Source: an uncultured Commensalibacter sp.
GTDB taxonomy: Bacteria > Pseudomonadota > Alphaproteobacteria > Acetobacterales > Acetobacteraceae
Assembly: GCA_945266285.1 (NCBI GenBank)
Contig: CALYOP010000003.1
Coordinates: 1-64,000 of the forward strand
DNA length: 64,000 nucleotides
Direction of reading: 5' to 3'
In this document: one piece after another, positions 1 through 9,203 of the stretch
Numbering within the stretch: the first letter of the stretch is position 1
How the letters are laid out: every line of letters starts with the position of its first letter
Program-made: the position numbers and the translations under genes
Notes under the pieces: generated by a model
What the model saw: the letters and a program-made list of their open reading frames with translations, nothing else
Databases searched by the model: none
Told to the model about the DNA's origin: nothing

Positions 1-60
1 TACAAATCTATAGGTCTTTATATTGCTTATTTACCAATAAATAATTGTCCCTAATTCATG

Positions 61-1020
61 CTATTTTATACAATCCTCTTTTGGCATTGCATAAGCAGGA
101 TTATTAATAAACGTATAATCCGTTAAAGATTTTAAGAATATTGTTATCGCCGTAATCTCCTGTTTATCCATCACAGGCACCGATGTATTTTTTGAATCAT
201 GGGCATAGATTGCTTCTTCAATCGTCGCAGCACGGCCATCATGTAAATAAGGTGCCGTTAATTCAACATTTCTTAAAGGAGGCGTCCGGATATCCTGGGT
301 AATTTGATCATAAATACGATAAAATTTTTGATCCGTGAATAAAGGGGGAAGATGACAGGATGCGCAATGCCCTTTGCCGAAAAATAGTTTTTCCCCTTCC
401 TGCATTTCAGAAGGTAAAGGTTGCTTTGTTTTTTGAGATTTATCCCAAATAGAATCAAAGCTTTTTATAGAACCTTCAAAACGCGCAATCGCCTGTGTAA
501 TGGTCGTCATCGTAATTTTTGGCGCTTTAAGATCAGGATAAGCTTTAGCAAAAAGTCGTTGATAACAGGCATTAGAAGCAATACGCTGCTCAATGACTTT
601 TTCCTGACCATGCATACCCATTTCAACAGGAACTGTTCCCGTAATAGGCACCAAGGCATGTTTTGCCAAATCGGTAATATGTTGATTGGTCCAACTATAG
701 GTTTTAAGCATCCCTACATTTGCCAAGCTTGGGACATTATAAATCCCATGATCACCGTTAAAACCAGGATGCGTTTTATTATCTTCTGCAAAAGCATGAC
801 GTTGTTTATGACATGAAGCACATGCCATACTGCCATCTTTTGAAAGATCTGCATCATAAAATAGGTAACGTCCCAATTCAATTTGTGCTGCAGAAACCGG
901 ATCAAGATGCGTTTGATTTGTTCTTTCAGCTGCATAGCTTACGGAAAGACTTGCAATACCTAGACATAACGAAATTGCAGACGTTAATTTAATATATTTA
1001 TTGAAATATTTGTTCATCAT
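61..1020 (-). CDS. Di-haem cytochrome c peroxidase-family protein
   Basis: Predicted periplasmic di-haem c-type protein of the bacterial cytochrome c peroxidase/MauG superfamily, 319 residues. A signal peptide ends near residue 31 (SVSYA-AERT). Two haem-binding CxxCH motifs are visible, at residues 67-71 and 219-223 (both CASCH), as is the family stretch TAPYLHDGRAATIEEAI near residue 257. Classical CcpA proteins have the same size and two-haem layout and reduce H2O2 with electrons from small cytochromes or cupredoxins; MauG/MbnH relatives instead oxidise protein partners. Its start overlaps the stop of the upstream periplasmic gene by 4 nt (ATGA), so the two are probably co-translated, and both diverge from a TonB receptor. 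This context favours a metal- or ligand-processing role over simple peroxide detoxification, but that is inference. Family assignment is firm; substrate unknown. Confidence 0.88.
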   Translation of the reverse strand: MMNKYFNKYIKLTSAISLCLGIASLSVSYAAERTNQTHLDPVSAAQIELGRYLFYDADLSKDGSMACASCHKQRHAFAEDNKTHPGFNGDHGIYNVPSLANVGMLKTYSWTNQHITDLAKHALVPITGTVPVEMGMHGQEKVIEQRIASNACYQRLFAKAYPDLKAPKITMTTITQAIARFEGSIKSFDSIWDKSQKTKQPLPSEMQEGEKLFFGKGHCASCHLPPLFTDQKFYRIYDQITQDIRTPPLRNVELTAPYLHDGRAATIEEAIYAHDSKNTSVPVMDKQEITAITIFLKSLTDYTFINNPAYAMPKEDCIK

Positions 1021-1559
1021 GGCACAGGTACAATGAGAACTTTCATAACTTGTTTTCCGCTTGCTGATAATTCTAGAACGTAATTACCCGCCTTAAGCGG
1101 AAAATCGACCATTTTGCCAACATTAACGCATGCGGGTCCCCGTTGATGATGAGAAGACTTTATAAACTGGTGATTCTGAACAATTTCAATCCATGCATGT
1201 TCACCAATAATAACCCTATAGGTGCCTTCTTTTTCAATTTTGAATGGCAACATCCCTGCATAACTGATACTTCCACCTGGTTCTTCAGGACGATCAACAA
1301 ATTGAACCGATCCTTTGGAATAAAGATCACCTTTAACCGTTTTTCCAATAGGTATGAAATTTTTACCTAAATCATCATTTTTCTGAGCAAAAGCAGAAGG
1401 TAAAGGATTAGGCCACGATTTCATATATTCGGGTAATGCAACTTTGGTCGTTGCACAATCCGTTTTAGAATCCTCCATTGCGTTATGTGCAAAAGTTGGG
1501 TTCGATGCAATGAGACAGCCAATAAAACCCGTAACCAAAAATTTAATATGTCGATGCAA
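1017..1559 (-). CDS. Small periplasmic protein of unknown function paired with the di-haem peroxidase
   Basis: I do not recognise a named family. The reading frame is open to an ATG at 1610, but a TTG at 1559 is preceded by AAGGAG (1567-1572) with 7 nt spacing. It gives a clean signal peptide (HRHIKFLVTGFIGCLIASNPTFA), whereas the upstream ATG would add a charged 17-residue leader, so TTG is preferred (180 residues). The mature protein has two cysteines, one near the N-terminus (SKTDCATT) and one about 40 residues from the end (GPACVNVG), with a His-rich patch between them (SSHHQRG). The C-terminus alternates hydrophobic residues like a beta-sandwich (AGNYVLELSASGKQVMKVLI). It immediately precedes and overlaps the di-haem peroxidase gene, so it may be that enzyme's partner or substrate, as MbnP is for MbnH; this is inferred from position only. 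Confidence 0.72.
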   Translation of the reverse strand: MHRHIKFLVTGFIGCLIASNPTFAHNAMEDSKTDCATTKVALPEYMKSWPNPLPSAFAQKNDDLGKNFIPIGKTVKGDLYSKGSVQFVDRPEEPGGSISYAGMLPFKIEKEGTYRVIIGEHAWIEIVQNHQFIKSSHHQRGPACVNVGKMVDFPLKAGNYVLELSASGKQVMKVLIVPVP

Positions 1560-1566
1560 CGTACCT

Positions 1567-1572
1567 CTCCTT
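1567..1572 (-). promoter_or_regulatory. Shine-Dalgarno site that decides a TTG start
   Basis: AAGGAG on the minus strand, 7 nt before the TTG at 1559. The longer ATG start at 1610 has no comparable site and would place about 17 charged residues ahead of the signal peptide. Confidence 0.6.
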
Positions 1573-1748
1573 CGTTCCGTTACTGTAAAATCTGCTTGTG
1601 AAATCATCATATGACTTTTTATGTGGATTGAAATAGTTCTTCAGAATTAGTTGCTTTTACTTACAACTTAATCTTTCAGTGAATTGATCAACCAATAAAA
1701 AATGAAGTAACGCATGGCATAGGACAATTTTTTTAGTGGATAAACCTA

Positions 1749-3818
1749 ATGAAAATCTCATCTTCTTCAATTTTTTTAGGTATGTTATTAATTATTGCTC
1801 CTGAAAGACTTTTTGCTGCTGAGCAAGAAAACAAAAATCATAAATCAGATAATCTTTCACCTATTGTTCTATCGGATACTTCCCCAGAAAAAATTACAGT
1901 TTATGGACACAACAATAATCATAAAAACATTGTTGGAAGTACAACCGTTTCTTCAAAAGCTATTTATGATTTCAATCTGAATACTTTAGATGAAGCAGCT
2001 AATATTATACCTGGCGTTAATGTTGCTTATACAGGGAATGCCCGTAACGAGCGTATGATTTATGTTCGGGGTTTCAACCGGTTTCAGGTGCCTTTGCTTT
2101 TAGATGGTGTAAGGGTTTATTTACCTGCTGATAACCGATTGGATTATGGTCGTTTTTTAACACCTGATATTGCTGAAATCCAAATTGATAAAGGATATGC
2201 TTCGGTTCTTGATGGACCTGATGGCATGGGGGGTTTGATTAATCTGGTCACACGCAAACCCACAAAAAAAGTCGATGCCGAAATTAGAGCCACATCCAAT
2301 CTTGATCATGATGGCGGTTATAGTGGCTATAACGTTTATGGTTTTGCTGGAACACGCCAAGAAAAATGGTATACGCAATTCAGCTTTTCCGAATATAACG
2401 TCGATCATATTGACCTTTCTTCTCATTTCAAACCAACGGCTTCACAAGGCAAAGGAAAGCGTCTTTTTTCAGATTCATTGGATTGGCGAATCAATACAAA
2501 AATTGGGATTACCCCCAATGAAACGGATGAATATGTTTTGAGTTTCACCCGTCAAGAAGGGGAAAAACGTGCACCTTTAAGCACAATCGACCCGCCGGCT
2601 TATCAAAAAGATTGGACATGGCCCAATTGGGATATTGATTCTTTAACCCTAATGACCAATACGGCACTAACCGACAAGCTGTTTTTACGTTCGCGCTTAT
2701 ATCGCAATACTTTTTACAATATGCTTCGTAGTTTCGATAATATTCACGAAAATAGTCAAAGCATAAAAAAAGCCTTTAATAGCTATTACAATGATACGGC
2801 TTATGGAGGAAATATCCGTCTGGATTATGATATCAGTAAACGCGATACTTTAGGTTTTGCCTTTTATGGACGGTTAGACGAACATCGCCAACATAATCAT
2901 GTCTTTCCTGCTGCAATTGATGAACCGACACAAAAATCAAAAGAAGAAAGCTACAGTGCCGCCCTTGAAAATATATTGCATATAAATAACGATTTAGAAC
3001 TTACAACAGCCATTAGTTATGATTGGCGTTTTTTAAATCGCGCAGAGGGATTTAGTAATGGGATGATTTATTATCCCATTAAAAATAACAGTTCATGGAA
3101 TGGCCAAGCACGCCTGGTTTGGAAAGTCGATAAACAAACCAAAACTTATGTTAGCTTTTCTGATCGTTCTCGTTTTCCAACCCTATTTGAACGTTTTAGT
3201 ACACGCTTTGGGGGTGCAATATCCAATCCAGGTTTAAAACCAGAACGTTCGCAAAATTATGAAATTGGAGCATCTCATGATTTTGGCAAGATAAACGTTT
3301 CTGGAGCATTCTTTTTCTCCCATGTTACGGATGCTATTGTATCCTTTCCTATGATTTATGATGGGTTATCTGTAACGCAAAGTCGTAATCTTGGTCATGG
3401 GAATTATACCGGGTTTGAATTATCTGCTGAAGCCAACATTATCTCTACTTTTCTCATTGGTGGAAATTATACTTATATCCACCGAACGCTTTCTGATCCT
3501 TCAAATGACAGCTTTCGCCCTACCGATGTTCCAACACATAAAGCCTTTATCTATGCCGAATGGAAACCCATCAAAAAACTACGCATTATGCCTAGTCTAG
3601 ATATTGCTGCAAATCGATGGACAACCGACAGTACTGGCATACGTTATTTCAGAACCGGTCATTATGTCAATTTAGCGACCCATATTGATTATCAACTAAC
3701 CAATCAATTGCAATTTGGATTAGGCGCCAAAAATCTGTTGGATCAAAACTATCAATTAACAGCAGGCTATCCAGAAGCCGGAAGAAGTTTTTTCTTCACC
3801 TTAAAAGCGACTTATTAA
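1749..3818 (+). CDS. TonB-dependent outer-membrane receptor
   Basis: A 689-residue TonB-dependent receptor. A signal peptide ends near residue 23 (ERLFA-AEQ). A TonB-box-like KITVYG follows around residue 48, then a plug domain (about 55-175) with the typical IYVRGFNRFQVPLLLDGVRV and GPDGMGGLINLVTRKP segments. The rest is a 22-strand-type barrel with the TonB-receptor C-terminal motif (LGAKNLLDQNYQL near the end) and a terminal aromatic residue (KATY). Family members import ferric siderophores, haem, cobalamin, copper complexes or sugars with TonB energy; the ligand cannot be read from sequence. It diverges from the small periplasmic protein and di-haem peroxidase genes across about 190 nt, suggesting shared control. 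A candidate energiser, a TonB protein, is encoded at 33.7-35.0 kb. Confidence 0.9.
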   Translation: MKISSSSIFLGMLLIIAPERLFAAEQENKNHKSDNLSPIVLSDTSPEKITVYGHNNNHKNIVGSTTVSSKAIYDFNLNTLDEAANIIPGVNVAYTGNARNERMIYVRGFNRFQVPLLLDGVRVYLPADNRLDYGRFLTPDIAEIQIDKGYASVLDGPDGMGGLINLVTRKPTKKVDAEIRATSNLDHDGGYSGYNVYGFAGTRQEKWYTQFSFSEYNVDHIDLSSHFKPTASQGKGKRLFSDSLDWRINTKIGITPNETDEYVLSFTRQEGEKRAPLSTIDPPAYQKDWTWPNWDIDSLTLMTNTALTDKLFLRSRLYRNTFYNMLRSFDNIHENSQSIKKAFNSYYNDTAYGGNIRLDYDISKRDTLGFAFYGRLDEHRQHNHVFPAAIDEPTQKSKEESYSAALENILHINNDLELTTAISYDWRFLNRAEGFSNGMIYYPIKNNSSWNGQARLVWKVDKQTKTYVSFSDRSRFPTLFERFSTRFGGAISNPGLKPERSQNYEIGASHDFGKINVSGAFFFSHVTDAIVSFPMIYDGLSVTQSRNLGHGNYTGFELSAEANIISTFLIGGNYTYIHRTLSDPSNDSFRPTDVPTHKAFIYAEWKPIKKLRIMPSLDIAANRWTTDSTGIRYFRTGHYVNLATHIDYQLTNQLQFGLGAKNLLDQNYQLTAGYPEAGRSFFFTLKATY

Positions 3819-3884
3819 AGGGTCTTTTGGCTTTGCGATAATCTGGAACTTGAATGTTTTGATGACGTTATAAATTCGATATAT

Positions 3885-3912
3885 TCATCTTCATAATTAC
3901 AATTGAAGATGA
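3885..3912. repeat. 9-bp inverted repeat upstream of narK
   Basis: TCATCTTCA (3885-3893) and TGAAGATGA (3904-3912) are perfectly complementary with a 10-nt loop. The right arm overlaps the candidate FNR box. No T-run follows on the plus strand, so it is not a typical terminator; it may be an operator or RNA stem. Confidence 0.45.
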
Positions 3913-3916
3913 TCAA
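3903..3916 (+). promoter_or_regulatory. Candidate FNR/FixK-type binding site upstream of narK
   Basis: TTGAAGATGATCAA matches the FNR/ANR/FixK consensus TTGAT-N4-ATCAA at 9 of the 10 defined bases. It lies 163 nt before the narK ATG. It is directly followed by TACCACT (3917-3923), which fits the NarL heptamer pattern TACYNMT. Both regulators are expected for narK-narGHJI, and a NarXL-type system is encoded downstream. The match could also be a by-product of the overlapping inverted repeat, so it is a candidate only. Confidence 0.45.
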
Positions 3917-4079
3917 TACCACTAAATAACTAGTTTTATTAAATCATCTGCGAGAAGTCACTCATCTTTTGAATAATTGGCTCAATAGTTAAAGCCTCAT
4001 AATATGGCGGTTAACTAATGTTTGCATCAATGATCTTAATAATCTTTTAATTTTTTTCCTAATTAGGGGGTGAATAAAG

Positions 4080-5462
4080 ATGTCGAAAGTAATAACAGAC
4101 TGGAAACCGGAGGATCCCACATTTTGGAAAGAAAAAGGGCGTTTGATTGCGAACCGTAATCTATGGATTTCGGTACCTGCATTGCTATTAGCTTTTGTTG
4201 TATGGCAATTATGGAGCGTTATTGTCGTTTTTCTTCCACGTGTTGGATTTCATTACACACAAGATCAACTCATGATGCTAACAGCATTACCCGCATTATC
4301 GGGGGCAACCCTTCGAATTTTTTATGCCTTTATGGTTCCAATTGTGGGGGGAAGACGCTGGACCGTTATTTCAACGGCCAGTTTATTAATTCCGTTGATC
4401 GGTTTTGGTATTTGCGTTCAAAACCCAAATACCAGTTTCACCACTATGGCTATTTTAGCGCTATTATGTGGTTTTGGTGGTGCTAACTTTAGTTCTTCCA
4501 TGTCAAATATTGGCTATTTCTTCCCGAAATCTGAAAAAGGAAGTGCAACGGGTATTAATGCTGGACTTGGTAACCTTGGTGTTCCTGTCGTTCAGTTTGT
4601 TGTGCCATGGATTATTGGGGTTGGTATTTTCGGTGCCATTGGTGGTGCTCCACAAATCTGGTCTCATGATGGTGTGCAGAAACTCTATTGGTTACAAAAC
4701 GCTGCTTATATCTGGGTTATCCCTGTCGTTATTATGATTATTTGTGCCTGGTTTGGCATGAATGATCTTTCATCAGCCAAAGCCTCTTTTAGTGATCAGG
4801 CCATTATTTTCAAACGTCCTGACAACTGGTTGATGTGCTGGCTTTATTTGGGAGCTTTCGGCTCTTTTATTGGCTTTTCAGCAGCTTTACCACTTTTGAT
4901 CAAACGCGAATTTCCCGAAGTAGATCCTTTATCCTATGCCTTTTTAGGGCCGCTTTTGGGATCGATTTTCCGCGTTGTTGGTGGAACTTTATCCGATAAA
5001 TTCGGTGGCGAAAGAATGACCCTTCTGAGTTTCATCGGCATTATCATTTGTGTATTTTGTGTATTATTCTTCTTGCCGGGTGAAGGTCATCCAGGAAGCT
5101 TTATCGGATTTTTAATGAGCTTCTTGTTTTTATTCACTTTTGTCGGTCTTGCAAATGGTTCAACCTTTGCACAGGTCCCTGGCATTTTCTTACGTTATCA
5201 TCAAAAAAGAGCATCTCAGTCGTCTCAATTTTCAACGCAAAATGCAATTAAAGAATCCGGAGCTGTATTAGGCTTTATGGGTGCTATCGGAGCTTATGGT
5301 GGTTTCTTAATTCCAAAATTCTTTGGTTATTCAATAACCCACTACGGTTCTATCAATTTTGCATTTTATTGTCTGATTGGTTTTTACGTTAGCTGTGTTG
5401 TGATCAACTGGTTTTTCTACCTTCGTAAAGGCTCAGAGACTTCAGCAAGTAATGCTAAATAA
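4080..5462 (+). CDS. narK: NarK-type nitrate/nitrite MFS transporter
   Basis: A 460-residue, 12-helix major facilitator transporter of the nitrate/nitrite porter family. It brings nitrate to the cytoplasmic active site of NarG and exports nitrite. Family marks are visible: the first nitrate signature (CGFGGANFSSSMSNIGYFFP, about residue 135-155), the second region NGSTFAQVPGIF, and arginines in LRIFYAFMVPIVGGRRWT and GSIFRVVGGTLSDKFGG corresponding to the substrate-binding arginines of E. coli NarK. A GGGGG run about 8 nt upstream serves as ribosome binding site. It is the first gene of narK-narGHJI, 27 nt before narG. As no nitrite reductase is in the window, nitrite export is likely part of its job. 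Whether it is a nitrate/nitrite antiporter or nitrate/H+ symporter type cannot be decided here. Confidence 0.93.
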   Translation: MSKVITDWKPEDPTFWKEKGRLIANRNLWISVPALLLAFVVWQLWSVIVVFLPRVGFHYTQDQLMMLTALPALSGATLRIFYAFMVPIVGGRRWTVISTASLLIPLIGFGICVQNPNTSFTTMAILALLCGFGGANFSSSMSNIGYFFPKSEKGSATGINAGLGNLGVPVVQFVVPWIIGVGIFGAIGGAPQIWSHDGVQKLYWLQNAAYIWVIPVVIMIICAWFGMNDLSSAKASFSDQAIIFKRPDNWLMCWLYLGAFGSFIGFSAALPLLIKREFPEVDPLSYAFLGPLLGSIFRVVGGTLSDKFGGERMTLLSFIGIIICVFCVLFFLPGEGHPGSFIGFLMSFLFLFTFVGLANGSTFAQVPGIFLRYHQKRASQSSQFSTQNAIKESGAVLGFMGAIGAYGGFLIPKFFGYSITHYGSINFAFYCLIGFYVSCVVINWFFYLRKGSETSASNAK

Positions 5463-5489
5463 TAAATTGTTTGGATTAAGGAGATAGAA

Positions 5490-8400
5490 ATGAGCCATCT
5501 GCTGGATCGGTTAAATTTCTTAAAAAAAACCAAAAGCCGCTTTTCTCATGGTCATGGTGCCGTCGTCAACGAGGATCGTAAGTGGGAAGACGCTTATCGT
5601 CAACGTTGGCAACAAGATAAAATTGTACGTTCTACCCATGGGGTGAACTGCACAGGCTCTTGCAGCTGGAAAATTTATGTAAAAAACGGCCTGATCACAT
5701 GGGAAACCCAGCAGACTGACTATCCGCGTACTCGGCCTGATTTGCCCAATCATGAACCCAGAGGGTGCCCACGTGGTGCATCTTATAGCTGGTATGTTTA
5801 TTCCGCACAGCGGGTAAAATACCCAATGATCCGTGGACAATTAGCCCGGTTATGGCGCGAAGCCCGTAAAAGCAAAGATCCCGTATCCGCATGGGCCTAT
5901 ATTAGTCAAACCCCTGAACTTGCGAAATCTTATAAATCACGTCGTGGGTTAGGTGGTTTTGTACGCTCTACATGGGATGAAGCTTCTGAAATTGTTGCTG
6001 CAGCAAATAATTTCACGATTAAAAAATTCGGACCCGACCGCATTTGCGGCTTCTCCCCTATTCCAGCAATGTCCATGATAAGTTACGCTGCGGGTGCACG
6101 TTATTTATCGTTAATTGGTGGGGCATGTCTATCTTTCTATGACTGGTATTGCGATCTACCACCAGCCAGCCCTCAAGTCTGGGGCGAACAGACTGACGTT
6201 CCGGAATCGGCAGATTGGTATAATTCAACTTATCTGATGGTCTGGGGATCAAATGTGCCCATGACCCGTACACCCGATGCACATTTCTATACCGAAGTCC
6301 GTTATAAAGGAACAAAAACGGTTGCTGTTTCTTCTGACTACGGTGAAATGGCTAAATTTGGTGATATCTGGCTTGCCCCAAAACAGGGAACCGATGCAGC
6401 CTTGGCGATGGCAATGGGCCACGTCATTTTAAAAGAATTCCATTTAGATAATCCTTCAGATTATTTCACCAGCTATTGCCGTCAATATACGGATATGCCG
6501 ATGCTGGTTATGCTCAAGAAAGAAAATGACCATTTTGTTCCTGAATATTTCTTGCGTGCCAGCCATCTTGCTGATCATTTCGGTGAAAATGAAAATCCTG
6601 AATGGAAGACGGTAGTCATTGATGAAAATACCAATGACTTAGTTTTACCAAAAGGTAGTGTTGGCTTCCGTTGGGATAAAAGTGGAAAATGGAACCTCAC
6701 CGAACAAGACAGCAAAAACCGCGATATCAAAGCCCGTTTGAGTTTAATGGGTCAACATGATGCAACCGTAAAAGTTGGTTTCGATCTTTTTGCCGGAGAA
6801 TCCGGAATAGAGAAATTTATCCGTCAAGTTCCTGCAAAATTAATTACCCTTGCAGACGGAACCCAACAATATGTTGCTACTGTTTTTGATCTTTCAATTG
6901 CAAATTATGGTATTGATCGTGGCTTTGGTGATGGCGCCAAAAGTTATAATGATGATTTACCCTATACACCGAAATGGCAGGAAAAATTTACAGGCGTTAA
7001 ACCAGAATTAGTCATTCAGGTTGCTCGTGAATTTGCGCAAAATGCTGATCAAACCCATGGTAAAAGCATGGTTATCGTTGGTGCAGCATTAAACCACTGG
7101 TACCATATGGATATGACCTATCGTGGTATTATCAACATGCTGATGATGTGTGGTTGTGTTGGTAAAAGCGGTGGTGGATGGAGCCATTATGTTGGACAGG
7201 AAAAACTTCGTCCACAAACCGGATGGCAACCTTTAGCCTTTGGGTTGGATTGGAGCCGTCCCCCACGTCATATGAATGGTACGTCATTCTTCTATAACCA
7301 TACCAGTCAATGGCGTCATGAAAAGCTCGATGCGAGTGAAATCATTGCTTCTGATACGGGTAATGTATTTGAAAAAATGGCATTAATTGATTTTAATGCT
7401 CAGGCAGAACGCCTTGGATGGCTTCCTTCTGCTCCACAATTATCCGTAAACCCGTTAGAAATCGTCAAACAAGCCGAAGCGAATAATCAAGAACCGGTTC
7501 CTTATGTTGTTCAACAACTAAAGAACGGTACGATTGATATGGCCTGTAATGATCCTGACAATCCAGCTAACTTCCCACGGAATATGTTTGTCTGGCGTTC
7601 AAATATCTTAGGGTCATCAGGAAAAGGACATGAATATTTCCTTAAATATCTTCTTGGAACCCAAAACGCAGTCATTAGTAATGAAGAAGAATGTATCAAA
7701 CCTAAAGAAGTAAAGGTCAGGCCTGCCGCAGAAGGAAAGCTGGATTTACTTACAGTGCTTGATTTCCGTATGTCGACAACTTGTCTTTATGCTGATGTTA
7801 TTCTGCCCACCGCAACATGGTATGAAAAAGATGATCTGAATACCTCAGATATGCATCCATTCATCCATCCATTAAGTGAAGCCGTACAACCTGCATGGCA
7901 AAGCAAAAGTGACTGGGAAATCTATAAGTTACTTGCCAAGAAATTTTCTGAAATCGGTAAAGATTACCTGGGTGTTCAAAAGGATGTGGTGCTTACACCA
8001 CTGATGCATGATACGCCACAGGAACTTGGACAGGCTTTTGATGTCAAAGATTGGAAAAAAGGCGAATGTGATCCTATCCCTGGTAAAACGATGCCAGCTA
8101 TGGCCGTCGTAGAACGTGATTACGGTGCAATTTACCAAAAATATACTTCAATCGGACCTCTGCTGGAAAAAATGGGGAACGGAAGTAAAGGGATTCATTG
8201 GGATACCAAGGATGAAGTTGAAGGACTGCGTCATTTCAATGGCACGGTTATTGATGGTGTCGCCAAAGGACAACCTAAGCTAAATACCGCTATTGATGCT
8301 GCGGAAATGATTTTAGGTCTAGCACCTGAAACAAACGGACATGTTGCTGTTAAAGCTTGGGATTCATTGGGTAAACATACCAGTATTGATCATACGCATC

Positions 8401-9191
8401 TAGCACGATCCATGGAACATGAAACCATTCACTTCCGTGATATCCAAGCACAACCCCGCAAGATTATTACCTCGCCAATTTGGTCAGGTATTGAAAGCGA
8501 TAAAGTCAGTTATAACGCTGGTTACACCAATGTGCATGAATATATCCCCTGGAGAACCATAACCGGGCGCCAACAATTCTATCAGGATCATCAATGGATG
8601 CGTGCATTTGGTGAAGGATTCTGTATTTACAAACCGGCTGTGGACCTGAAAACGACCAAGAAAATACTTGGTAAACAACAAAATGGTAATCCAGAAATCG
8701 TCCTTAACTTCATTACACCACACCAAAAATGGGGCATTCACAGCACGTATACAGATAACTTACGTATGTTAACCCTATCACGTGGTGGTCCGAATGTATG
8801 GATTTCTGAAGTCGATGCACGCAAGGCAGGCATTGTTGATAATGACTGGATTGAAGTTTTCAATCTGAATGGAACATTAACGGCAAGAGCTGTCGTAAGC
8901 CAACGTGTACCTGAAGGCATGACCTTAATGTATCATGCTCAGGAAAAAATCATAAACGTACCTGGAGCTGAAATTTCTGGAAAACGTGGTGGTATCCATA
9001 ACTCTGTAACGCGAACCGTGCTTAAACCAACCCATATGATTGGTGGTTATGCGCAGCTTGCTTATGGTTTTAACTATTATGGAACCGTTGGATCTAACCG
9101 AGATGAATTCGTCGTCGTTCGAAAAATGAAAAAAGTTGATTGGATGGAAGAAACTGAAACCATTCATCAACCCCAGACAGTCAAGGCGTAA
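5490..9191 (+). CDS. narG: Respiratory nitrate reductase alpha subunit (molybdopterin-bis-MGD)
   Basis: Catalytic subunit of membrane-bound nitrate reductase, 1233 residues against about 1245 in E. coli, reducing nitrate to nitrite at the inner face of the membrane. The FS0 cluster ligands are present in order (His50, Cys54, Cys58 in HGVNCTGSCSWKIY and Cys93 in RGCPRGAS). The segment YDWYCDLPPASPQVWGEQTD contains the region supplying the Asp ligand of Mo. The C-terminal cofactor-binding domain is complete (WISEVDARKAGIVDNDWIEV). There is no Tat signal for independent export, as expected for the Nar type. Ribosome site AAGGAGATAGAA precedes the ATG. It is followed after 12 nt by narH in one operon. 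Cofactor is supplied by the Moco genes downstream. Confidence 0.97.
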   Translation: MSHLLDRLNFLKKTKSRFSHGHGAVVNEDRKWEDAYRQRWQQDKIVRSTHGVNCTGSCSWKIYVKNGLITWETQQTDYPRTRPDLPNHEPRGCPRGASYSWYVYSAQRVKYPMIRGQLARLWREARKSKDPVSAWAYISQTPELAKSYKSRRGLGGFVRSTWDEASEIVAAANNFTIKKFGPDRICGFSPIPAMSMISYAAGARYLSLIGGACLSFYDWYCDLPPASPQVWGEQTDVPESADWYNSTYLMVWGSNVPMTRTPDAHFYTEVRYKGTKTVAVSSDYGEMAKFGDIWLAPKQGTDAALAMAMGHVILKEFHLDNPSDYFTSYCRQYTDMPMLVMLKKENDHFVPEYFLRASHLADHFGENENPEWKTVVIDENTNDLVLPKGSVGFRWDKSGKWNLTEQDSKNRDIKARLSLMGQHDATVKVGFDLFAGESGIEKFIRQVPAKLITLADGTQQYVATVFDLSIANYGIDRGFGDGAKSYNDDLPYTPKWQEKFTGVKPELVIQVAREFAQNADQTHGKSMVIVGAALNHWYHMDMTYRGIINMLMMCGCVGKSGGGWSHYVGQEKLRPQTGWQPLAFGLDWSRPPRHMNGTSFFYNHTSQWRHEKLDASEIIASDTGNVFEKMALIDFNAQAERLGWLPSAPQLSVNPLEIVKQAEANNQEPVPYVVQQLKNGTIDMACNDPDNPANFPRNMFVWRSNILGSSGKGHEYFLKYLLGTQNAVISNEEECIKPKEVKVRPAAEGKLDLLTVLDFRMSTTCLYADVILPTATWYEKDDLNTSDMHPFIHPLSEAVQPAWQSKSDWEIYKLLAKKFSEIGKDYLGVQKDVVLTPLMHDTPQELGQAFDVKDWKKGECDPIPGKTMPAMAVVERDYGAIYQKYTSIGPLLEKMGNGSKGIHWDTKDEVEGLRHFNGTVIDGVAKGQPKLNTAIDAAEMILGLAPETNGHVAVKAWDSLGKHTSIDHTHLARSMEHETIHFRDIQAQPRKIITSPIWSGIESDKVSYNAGYTNVHEYIPWRTITGRQQFYQDHQWMRAFGEGFCIYKPAVDLKTTKKILGKQQNGNPEIVLNFITPHQKWGIHSTYTDNLRMLTLSRGGPNVWISEVDARKAGIVDNDWIEVFNLNGTLTARAVVSQRVPEGMTLMYHAQEKIINVPGAEISGKRGGIHNSVTRTVLKPTHMIGGYAQLAYGFNYYGTVGSNRDEFVVVRKMKKVDWMEETETIHQPQTVKA

Positions 9192-9203
9192 GAGGATAAT
9201 TCA

